The position numbers were made by a program, and so were the translations under genes. Positions 1-4,765 of a stretch of 5,487 nt of DNA are shown one piece after another (position 1 is the first letter of the stretch; each line of letters opens with the position of its first letter). The stretch spans positions 1 to 5,487 of the forward strand of contig JACVXW010000089.1 in assembly GCA_015661135.1 (NCBI GenBank), read 5' to 3'. Source of the DNA: Chloroflexota bacterium. GTDB taxonomy: Bacteria > Chloroflexota > Limnocylindria > Limnocylindrales > CSP1-4. The notes below the pieces were generated by a model. That model was not told the origin of the DNA. It saw nothing but the letters and a program-made list of their open reading frames with translations, and did not search any database.

Positions 1-106
1 GGTGGCGTTCCTGCACCCACGCTCCTGCGGCGGCGTGCTCGTTGAGCTCATCGAGGCACATGGCGGCCCATCCTGGCGCTCCCTCGGGATGACGCCGCCG
101 AAGTAA
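1..106 (+). CDS. mce: Methylmalonyl-CoA epimerase, C-terminal fragment (cut by left edge)
   Basis: Only the last 34 codons are visible, read from base 2 to a TAA at 104-106. The peptide begins VAFLHPRSCGGVLVELIE. The pattern 'vaFlhPks..GvLvEl' is the typical final strand of methylmalonyl-CoA epimerases, members of the vicinal-oxygen-chelate (glyoxalase) fold. In that family the Glu of the VEL motif (codon 44-46 here) is the last metal ligand. The enzyme interconverts (S)- and (R)-methylmalonyl-CoA in the cytoplasm, on the propionyl-CoA to succinyl-CoA route. That fits the neighbouring succinyl-CoA synthetase genes, although they lie on the opposite strand. The rest of the gene lies outside the window. 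Another glyoxalase-fold protein is possible, but this ending is quite characteristic. Confidence 0.8.
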   Translation, partial: VAFLHPRSCGGVLVELIEAHGGPSWRSLGMTPPK

Positions 107-111
107 CGCCC

Positions 112-582
112 CTACAGGGACCAGGCGAAGAGCACGGCCGGGGAGAGGTCCGCCCGGCGGGCGAACTCGACGATCTGGCCGGCAAGTTGCCAGAGCCACG
201 GCTTCTCCTCGCGCGGGAGCGCACCGAACTCTTCCTCCGCGAGCTGGATCCAGCGGCCGGCGATCGCGTCAATGGCGCGGTCGTCGATGGCGGCAATCGC
301 GGAGACCCACGACGGATCCACCCGCTCGACCGTCCGTTCACCGACCTCGGCCGGACCGTCCAGGTCGCGGCGGGCATCGATGAAGTCGATCGGTTCAGGG
401 CCGCCCGTCACGTGGCGAACGGCCTCGCTGTAGAGATCCAGCCAGGTGGGATCCATCGCCCCGCCCATGCCGAGGTGGGCGTCGAAGCGGTCACGGTCGT
501 CCAGACCGGTCCAGTCGTCCATGGTGATGGCGAGCAGGATCTCACGGCTCTCGCCCGCGACCAGGTCCATGAGGAAGCCCAT
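112..582 (-). CDS. Conserved-looking hypothetical protein, 156 aa, last gene of the sucCD cluster
   Basis: I do not recognise the family. ATG is at 582-580 and TAG at 114-112. A Shine-Dalgarno-like AAGGG (594-590) lies 7 bases before the ATG, which supports this start. The gene follows the sucD stop by 21 bases, so it very probably shares the sucCD transcript. The product looks soluble, acidic and mainly helical, with no signal peptide or membrane segment. It is unusually rich in tryptophan: seven in 156 residues (W24, W47, W92, W111, W129, W131, W154). Recognisable blocks are DPTWLDLYSEAVRHVTGG (44-61), EPIDFIDARRDLDGP (63-77) and EEEFGALPREEKPWLWQLAG (116-135), ending in FAWSL. It has no Cys and no obvious nucleotide-binding or metal motif. 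The long G+C-rich frames on the opposite strand here look like shadows. Coding status is well supported; function is unknown. Confidence 0.8.
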   Translation of the reverse strand: MGFLMDLVAGESREILLAITMDDWTGLDDRDRFDAHLGMGGAMDPTWLDLYSEAVRHVTGGPEPIDFIDARRDLDGPAEVGERTVERVDPSWVSAIAAIDDRAIDAIAGRWIQLAEEEFGALPREEKPWLWQLAGQIVEFARRADLSPAVLFAWSL

Positions 583-589
583 CGGCGGA

Positions 590-594
590 CCCTT
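590..594 (-). promoter_or_regulatory. Shine-Dalgarno sequence of the 156-aa protein gene
   Basis: Read on the minus strand, AAGGG is followed by a 7-base spacer and ATG at 582. It lies in the 21-base gap after the sucD stop codon. This supports independent ribosome loading on the third gene of the sucCD transcript. It contrasts with the unit-leading genes in this window, which lack such a sequence. Confidence 0.55.
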
Positions 595-603
595 GACCTG
601 GCC

Positions 604-1488
604 CTAGCGGCGGTAGCCGGCCGCCCGAAGGAGGCCGGGGATCTCGGTCGGCGAGCCCGCGACGCGGAAACCGGCAGCTTCGAGGGCGGCGACCTTGGAC
701 GCGGCCGTGCCCGAGCCGCCCGAGATGATCGCCCCGGCGTGCCCCATCCGCTTGCCCTCGGGTGCCGTCCGGCCGGCGATGAAGGCCGCCTTGGGGATGT
801 CCGCGAGATGCTCGGCCGCCCACGCGGCGGCCTCCTCCTCGGCGGCCCCACCGATCTCGCCGATCAGCACCAGGGCGCGTGTCTCGGGATCATCCGCGAA
901 CAGGCGCAGCACGTCGAGGAAGGTCGTCCCGATGATCGGATCGCCGCCGATCCCGACGCAGGTGGACTGGCCGATCCCGGCGTCCGTCATCGCCTGGACG
1001 GCCTCGTAGGTGAGCGTCCCGGAGCGTGACACGACGCCGACGTCACCCTCGCGATGGACGGAGCCCGGGATGATCCCGACCTTGGCCCTGCCCGGGGAGG
1101 TGGCGCCGGGACAGTTGGGTCCCACCAGACGAGCGCCGGCCAGCCGGACGGCCTCCACGACCGGGACCATGTCCAGCGCTGGGATGCCCTCGGTGATACA
1201 GAAGATCGTCCCGATCCCGGACGCGACGGCCTCCAGCACGGCATCCGGGGCGCCGCCCGCCGGGACGAATATGCAGGAGGCGTTGGCGCCCGTCTCGCGA
1301 ACCGCCGCAGCGACCGTGTCGAACACCGGGACGCTGCCGTCCAGCGCGCGTTGGCCGCCCTTGCCGGGCGTCATGCCGGCCACGATCTGGGTGCCGTATG
1401 CCTGCATCGCCCGGGCGTGGAACTCGCCCTCGCGGCCGGTGATGCCCTGGACCAGGAGGCGGGTCTCCCGCCCGACGAGGATGCTCAT
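604..1488 (-). CDS. sucD: Succinate-CoA ligase (succinyl-CoA synthetase), alpha subunit
   Basis: This 294-residue protein has the usual length and all main alpha-subunit motifs. The CoA-binding loop QGITGREG is at 14-21, GPNCPG at 123-128, SRSGTLTYE at 154-162 and GIGGDPIIGT at 179-188. E211 lies in IGEIGG. The MGHAGAI block carries H250, the catalytic histidine that is phosphorylated in this family (H246 in the Escherichia coli enzyme). With SucC it interconverts succinyl-CoA and succinate while making or using ATP or GTP in the citric acid cycle. The ATG (1488-1486) overlaps the sucC stop in an ATGA arrangement. It is preceded by GGGGAG six bases upstream, inside the end of sucC, which suggests coupled translation with a real Shine-Dalgarno. 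It ends in TAG at 606-604. Nothing indicates damage. Confidence 0.97.
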   Translation of the reverse strand: MSILVGRETRLLVQGITGREGEFHARAMQAYGTQIVAGMTPGKGGQRALDGSVPVFDTVAAAVRETGANASCIFVPAGGAPDAVLEAVASGIGTIFCITEGIPALDMVPVVEAVRLAGARLVGPNCPGATSPGRAKVGIIPGSVHREGDVGVVSRSGTLTYEAVQAMTDAGIGQSTCVGIGGDPIIGTTFLDVLRLFADDPETRALVLIGEIGGAAEEEAAAWAAEHLADIPKAAFIAGRTAPEGKRMGHAGAIISGGSGTAASKVAALEAAGFRVAGSPTEIPGLLRAAGYRR

Positions 1489-2663
1489 GCGCCGCTCCCC
1501 GGCGACGCGGCGGCGGCCACGGCCTTCGCCGCTGCCTCGTCAAGTGTCGCGGCGGTCACGAACCGGGCGGCCCGGAGCAGTTCGGCTGCCTCGGCCGCGT
1601 TGGTGCCGACGATTCGGACGACCATCGGCACGTCCCGCACCTGCTGCGCCCGGGCCTCGATGAGCCCGCGGGCGACCTCGTCCCCGCGGGTGATACCGCC
1701 GAAGATGTTGACGAGGATCGCCTTCACCTTGGGGTCGGCAAGGATCAGGCCCATCGCGGCCGCCACCCGGTCCGCCTTCGCGCCACCACCAATGTCGAGG
1801 AAGTTCGCCGGCTCGCCGCCGGCCCGCTTCACGAGGTCCATCGTCGTCATGGCCAGGCCGGCCCCGTTGACCATGCAGCCGATCGAGCCGTCAAGCCGGA
1901 TGAAGGTGAGCCCGGCCGCCCGGGCCAGGGCGTCGGCCGGATCCTCCTCGTCGGGATCGCGGAGTGCCTCCAGCTCCGGATGGCGGGGGAGCGCGGAGTC
2001 GTCCAGGGTGACCTTGGCGTCCAGGCAGACGAGTTTCTCCACGATCGTGCCTTCGCCCGGTTCCCGGACGATGGCGAGCGGGTTGATCTCCACGAGATCG
2101 GCGTCGTACGCGTGCATCGTCCGGACGAGGCCCTTCGCGATCGCGACGGCCGCCTTGAGCTGACCACCGAGTCCCATCCGGAAGGCCAGGTCCCGGGCCT
2201 GCCAGTCCGCCAGCCCGAGGTGCGGGTGGGCATGGACGGTGACGATGGCGTCCGGCCGCTCCGCCGCGACCTGCTCGATCTCGACGCCGCCCTCCGCCGA
2301 GCCCATCAGCAGGATCCGCCGGGCGGCCCGATCGAGGACCGCGGAGAGGTAGAACTCCTTGACGATGTCCGCGGCCGCCGCGACGAGCACCTTGCGGACG
2401 GTGATCCCCTTGATCGACATCCCGAGGATGGCGCTGGCTACCGCCTCGGCCTCGTCTGCCGAACCGGCCAGCTTCACGCCGCCGGCCTTGCCCCGGCCGC
2501 CGACGAGAACCTGCGCCTTGATGACGACCCGATCGGCGCCCGCCGCGAGGATTGATTCGGCCGCGCTGCGTGCCTCACCGGCCGTCCGGGCCACGGTCCA
2601 GCCCGGGACCGGCAACCCCTGGGCGAGGAGGAGGCCCTTCGCGTCGGCTTCCTGGATCTTCAC
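1485..2663 (-). CDS. sucC: Succinate-CoA ligase (succinyl-CoA synthetase), beta subunit
   Basis: I place the start at GTG 2663-2661, giving 392 residues, because KIQEADAKGLLLAQGLPVP matches the family N-terminus (typically 'MKIHEYQAKELL..YGVPVP'). The same frame stays open to an ATG at 2939, but that stretch is composition-biased and lies inside the neighbouring oxidoreductase gene. ATP-grasp features are present: IKAQVLVGGRGKAGG at 48-62, EFYLS at 103-107, EGGVEIE at 124-130, and the Mg-binding Asn and Asp in VEINPL (N194) and DAKVTLDD (D215). The CoA-ligase region shows GCMVNGAGLAM at 262-272, NFLDIGGGA at 287-295 and VNIFGGITRGDEVA at 318-331. With SucD it forms the enzyme that interconverts succinyl-CoA and succinate. 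I cannot decide ATP versus GTP preference from these residues. The stop (TGA 1487-1485) overlaps the sucD start. Confidence 0.96.
   Translation of the reverse strand: MKIQEADAKGLLLAQGLPVPGWTVARTAGEARSAAESILAAGADRVVIKAQVLVGGRGKAGGVKLAGSADEAEAVASAILGMSIKGITVRKVLVAAAADIVKEFYLSAVLDRAARRILLMGSAEGGVEIEQVAAERPDAIVTVHAHPHLGLADWQARDLAFRMGLGGQLKAAVAIAKGLVRTMHAYDADLVEINPLAIVREPGEGTIVEKLVCLDAKVTLDDSALPRHPELEALRDPDEEDPADALARAAGLTFIRLDGSIGCMVNGAGLAMTTMDLVKRAGGEPANFLDIGGGAKADRVAAAMGLILADPKVKAILVNIFGGITRGDEVARGLIEARAQQVRDVPMVVRIVGTNAAEAAELLRAARFVTAATLDEAAAKAVAAAASPGSGA
1495..1500 (-). promoter_or_regulatory. Shine-Dalgarno sequence of sucD inside the sucC 3' end
   Basis: On the minus strand, GGGGAG is followed by a 6-base spacer and the sucD ATG at 1488. 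It lies within the last codons of sucC. Together with the 4-base stop/start overlap it explains balanced synthesis of the two subunits, and it fixes the sucD start. Confidence 0.6.
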
Positions 2664-2669
2664 CCGCTC

Positions 2670-2675
2670 ATCGTA
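2670..2675 (-). promoter_or_regulatory. Candidate -10 box of a leaderless sucC promoter
   Basis: On the minus strand, TACGAT (TANNNT type) ends 6 bases before the sucC GTG. Transcription would then begin at or next to the start codon. The box lies in the 25-base gap after the luciferase-like gene. I see no TTGACA-like -35 at normal spacing. A GAG three bases before the GTG is too close to act as a standard Shine-Dalgarno. The box could be chance, but the same layout occurs at two other gene starts here. Confidence 0.45.
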
Positions 2676-2688
2676 GCCGAGCGACCGG

Positions 2689-3582
2689 TCAGCCCACGCT
2701 TGCGAGGTACAGCCGACGAGCCTCGCCGATCCGTTCGAGGGCGGCCGTGGACTTGGAGATCGACCAGACAAGGGCGTCGCCGATTCCGAGCGAGGCGAGC
2801 TCGGCGAAGAAGTCGGCCAGCCCTCGGGCATCGGCATCCAGGCCCGAGGGGTCGTCCCGGAGGGTTCCCGGATCGTGCAGCCGGATGCCGATCGTGCGAC
2901 GCAGCGTCGCCGGGTCGCGGCCGACAGCCGCGCACGCATCCATGAGACCGGCGAGGCGCGTCCGGAGTCGGTCGTCCACCCGCCCGAACCACGCCGTGTT
3001 CCAGGCGTCCGCCCAGGTCGCGGTGAGACGGAGCATCCGCTCGCCTTTCGAGGCTACGAGGATCGGCACGGGCCGGCCAGGCGGCGGAAGGAGGACGGCA
3101 TCGGCCGTCTGGCGCCAGCGTCCCTTGAACGTGACCCGTTCGCCCCGGAGCATTCTCGCCGTGATCTCCAGGTCCTCCGCGAAGCGACCCACCTTGTGGT
3201 CCGCGGGGTAGCCGAACGCCTCGTACTCGGGGTCGTGCCAGCCCGAGCCGAGGCCCAGGAGCAGCCGGCCGCCGGAGAGGTCGTCCAACGTGGCGGCCAT
3301 CTTTGCCATGAGCGCGGGATTGCGGAACGACGAGCACATGACGAGCGCGCCGAGTTCGACCCGGGGAACGAGGGCGGCGACTGCCGCCAGCGTCGTCCAG
3401 GCCTCGTGAAGCCCGCCTTCGGCCGCTCCGGGGTAGCGAAACAGGAGGTGGTCGAAGACCCAGATCGAGTCCAGCCCCGCCGCCTCGGCGTGCAGCGCAA
3501 AGGCGACGGTCTCGCCGAAGGTGGGGACGTGGCCGTCCGGGGTGTCGCCGTCGGAGAGGGGGAGCGTGACACCGATGCGCAT
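2689..3582 (-). CDS. Luciferase-like flavin/F420-dependent oxidoreductase
   Basis: This 297-residue protein has the single-domain bacterial-luciferase (LLM) TIM-barrel pattern. MRIGVTLPL opens the first strand, and AEAAGLDSIWVFDHLLF (32-48) follows. LGALVMCSSFRNPALMAKM (78-96) precedes DLSGGRLLLGLGSGWHDPEY (101-120), the family's most recognisable block. FGYP (123-126) and a C-terminal LASLGIGDALVW (263-274) follow. Members use reduced flavin or coenzyme F420 for oxidations, reductions or mono-oxygenations. Many annotated as F420-dependent belong to Actinobacteria and Chloroflexota. The substrate cannot be read from sequence. I see no signal peptide, so it should be cytoplasmic. The ATG (3582-3580) fits the family N-terminus exactly. 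The TGA at 2691-2689 is 25 bases before sucC, so co-transcription is possible. No link to succinyl-CoA chemistry is known to me. Confidence 0.9.
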   Translation of the reverse strand: MRIGVTLPLSDGDTPDGHVPTFGETVAFALHAEAAGLDSIWVFDHLLFRYPGAAEGGLHEAWTTLAAVAALVPRVELGALVMCSSFRNPALMAKMAATLDDLSGGRLLLGLGSGWHDPEYEAFGYPADHKVGRFAEDLEITARMLRGERVTFKGRWRQTADAVLLPPPGRPVPILVASKGERMLRLTATWADAWNTAWFGRVDDRLRTRLAGLMDACAAVGRDPATLRRTIGIRLHDPGTLRDDPSGLDADARGLADFFAELASLGIGDALVWSISKSTAALERIGEARRLYLASVG

Positions 3583-3588
3583 CGGCGG

Positions 3589-3594
3589 AGTCTA
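3589..3594 (-). promoter_or_regulatory. Candidate -10 box of a leaderless promoter for the luciferase-like gene
   Basis: On the minus strand, TAGACT is followed by CCGCCG and the ATG at 3582, a 6-base spacing that would put the transcript start at the ATG. No purine-rich Shine-Dalgarno is present. No recognisable -35 stands 16-18 bases further up. It would drive the oxidoreductase gene and possibly sucCD and the 156-aa gene behind it. Confidence 0.5.
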
Positions 3595-3620
3595 TCGGCC
3601 GCGCGCGCCACCATCGTCGG

Positions 3621-3650
3621 GCGCCGTCGGGCGCCGTCGCGCGCCGTCGG
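3621..3650. repeat. Three tandem copies of a 10-bp unit
   Basis: The unit gcgccgtcgg occurs at 3621-3630, 3631-3640 (last base c instead of g) and 3641-3650. A degenerate half copy (tcgtcgg) sits just before, at 3614-3620. Each unit starts with half of a GGCGCC palindrome completed by the preceding base. A 10-bp period is close to one turn of the DNA helix, so repeated sites would face one side. The array lies about 39-68 bases upstream of the oxidoreductase ATG. It may be a protein-binding array or simply slippage in G+C-rich DNA. Confidence 0.75.
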
Positions 3651-3663
3651 GCCGAACGGCCCG
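3648..3663. repeat. Perfect inverted repeat, 7-bp arms, 2-base centre
   Basis: CGGGCCG (3648-3654) and CGGCCCG (3657-3663) are exact reverse complements around a central AA. The two-base centre is too tight for a normal RNA hairpin and there is no T tract, so it does not look like a terminator. A dimeric-regulator operator is the more natural reading. It overlaps the last tandem repeat and lies about 59-74 bases upstream of the icd ATG. Confidence 0.5.
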
Positions 3664-3670
3664 CGTGGAC

Positions 3671-3685
3671 GAGCCGATCGGGCTC
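3671..3685. repeat. Short inverted repeat upstream of icd
   Basis: GAGCC (3671-3675) and GGCTC (3681-3685) are reverse complements separated by five bases. An 8-base palindrome CCGATCGG (3674-3681) sits inside. It lies about 37-51 bases upstream of the icd ATG, next to where a -35 element would fall if transcription starts at the ATG. Short G+C-rich palindromes occur easily by chance at this composition. Confidence 0.3.
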
Positions 3686-3708
3686 GGGCGAGCGCGGGGT
3701 CGCGCGGC

Positions 3709-3714
3709 TAGAAT
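3709..3714 (+). promoter_or_regulatory. Candidate -10 box of a leaderless icd promoter
   Basis: TAGAAT is close to the TATAAT consensus and is preceded by GC. It ends 7 bases before the icd ATG at 3722. The intervening GCCGGGC has no Shine-Dalgarno character. Transcription from this box would begin at or beside the ATG, which also argues against an in-frame upstream ATG at 3713 that overlaps the box. No clear -35 is visible around 3685-3692. Confidence 0.6.
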
Positions 3715-3721
3715 GCCGGGC

Positions 3722-4765
3722 ATGGCCCACCGTGTGACCCTGATCCCCGGCGACGGCATCGGACCGGAGCTGGCGGAGGCGACCCGCCGCGTCCTGGACG
3801 CCTCGGGCGTGGCCTTCGAGTGGGAGGTCGTGGAGGCCGGCGAGGCCTGCATCGCCGAGTACGGCACACCGCTTCCGGAGCACGTCCTCGACTCCATCCG
3901 CCGCAACAAGGTCGCCCTCAAGGGCCCGATCACGACGCCGGTCGGGGAGGGCTTCCGCAGCGTCAACGTTACCCTTCGCCAGACCCTGAACCTGTACGCC
4001 AACCTCCGGCCGGCCCGCTCCATCCAGGGCCTCGCCACCCGCTACGAGGACGTGGACCTGGTGATCGTTCGGGAGAACACGGAAGACCTGTACGCCGGCA
4101 TCGAGCACATGGTCGGCCCGGATGCCGCGGAAAGCATCAAGATCATCACCCGCAAGGCATCGGAGCGGATCGCCCGGTTCGCTTTCGAGTACGCCGTCGC
4201 CAACCACCGGCGCAAGGTGACCGCGGTCCACAAGGCCAACATCATGAAGCTGTCCGACGGGCTCTTCCTCGAGTCCTGCCGCCGCATCGCGGCCGACTAC
4301 GAGGGCCGGATAGAGTTCGAGGACCGGATCGTCGACAACATGTGCATGCAGCTCGTCCAGAAGCCGGACCTGTACGACGTGCTCGTCCTGCCGAACCTGT
4401 ACGGGGACATCGTGTCGGACCTGTGCGCCGGCCTCGTCGGCGGCCTCGGCGTTGCCCCCGGCGCGAACATCGGCGAAGACGGCGCCGTCTTCGAGCCGGT
4501 TCATGGGTCGGCTCCGAAGTACGCGGGTCAGAACCGGGCCAATCCCACGGCCATGATCCTGTCCGGCGTGCTCATGCTCCGCCACCTCGGCTACCCCGAC
4601 GTTGCCGCGCGCGTCGAGCTTGCCGTTCGGGACGTGATCGCGGAGGGCCGGACCGTGACCCATGACCTGGGCGGGGATGCCGGCACCAGCGCATTCGCCG
4701 ACGCGGTCGTCGCCCGCCTCGCCGAAGCCGCCGGGCCGGACGCCCCCGCGGCAACGGCGCGATGA
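3722..4765 (+). CDS. icd: Isocitrate dehydrogenase (short dimeric type, mixed coenzyme determinants)
   Basis: This 347-residue enzyme oxidises and decarboxylates isocitrate to 2-oxoglutarate in the citric acid cycle. IPGDGIGPE (8-16) opens the fold. The substrate loop SVNVTLRQTLNLYANLRP holds S80, N82, R86 and R96, equivalent to S113, N115, R119 and R129 of E. coli Icd. This pattern separates it from isopropylmalate dehydrogenase. RENTEDLYAGIE (117-128) supplies R117 and Y124, and VHKANIMK gives K171. Metal-ligand aspartates are D205 (VDNM) and D229/D233 (NLYGDIVSD). The coenzyme loop HGSAPKY (261-267) has K266 and Y267, as in NADP enzymes, but other positions look NAD-like. It is shorter than E. 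coli Icd (416 aa) and closer to NAD-type enzymes. The frame is open upstream, but the family N-terminus and the TAGAAT box favour ATG 3722. The stop overlaps the next gene. Confidence 0.93.
   Translation: MAHRVTLIPGDGIGPELAEATRRVLDASGVAFEWEVVEAGEACIAEYGTPLPEHVLDSIRRNKVALKGPITTPVGEGFRSVNVTLRQTLNLYANLRPARSIQGLATRYEDVDLVIVRENTEDLYAGIEHMVGPDAAESIKIITRKASERIARFAFEYAVANHRRKVTAVHKANIMKLSDGLFLESCRRIAADYEGRIEFEDRIVDNMCMQLVQKPDLYDVLVLPNLYGDIVSDLCAGLVGGLGVAPGANIGEDGAVFEPVHGSAPKYAGQNRANPTAMILSGVLMLRHLGYPDVAARVELAVRDVIAEGRTVTHDLGGDAGTSAFADAVVARLAEAAGPDAPAATAR

Larger units (their letters stand above)
3583..3721. promoter_or_regulatory. Divergent intergenic control region between the oxidoreductase and icd
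   Basis: This 139-base gap is the only sizeable non-coding stretch. It must hold the promoters for both outward-facing units. It contains a TANNNT box near each end (3589-3594 minus, 3709-3714 plus), three 10-bp tandem repeats (3621-3650), a 16-base inverted repeat (3648-3663) and a shorter one (3671-3685). The centre is extremely G+C-rich, while both boxes are local A/T islands. A shared regulator for the two units is plausible but not shown by sequence alone. Confidence 0.6.

Noticed and set aside
187..2555. Long plus-strand open frames opposite the 156-aa gene, sucD and sucC (187-1029, 1054-2163, 1980-2555)
   Set aside because: They mirror well-supported minus-strand genes, are rich in Arg, Gly, Asp and Ala, and show no recognisable motif.
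2664..2939. N-terminal extension of sucC to an ATG at 2939 (92 extra residues)
   Set aside because: The extension is Arg/Ser/Pro-rich, overlaps the oxidoreductase coding sequence and has no family match, whereas GTG 2663 starts precisely at the known SucC N-terminus.
3648..3663. Inverted repeat as a rho-independent terminator
   Set aside because: The two-base loop is too small, no T tract follows, and it lies upstream of both flanking genes where no transcript is expected to end.
3521..3721. Upstream in-frame extension of icd, including a near ATG at 3713
   Set aside because: The extension is low-complexity and antisense to the oxidoreductase 5' end. IPGDGIGPE should lie within about ten residues of the start, and ATG 3713 overlaps the candidate -10 box.
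3722..4765. 3-Isopropylmalate, homoisocitrate or tartrate dehydrogenase instead of isocitrate dehydrogenase
   Set aside because: The S80-x-N82-x3-R86 substrate loop matches the isocitrate-binding pattern, and the citric-acid-cycle neighbourhood agrees.
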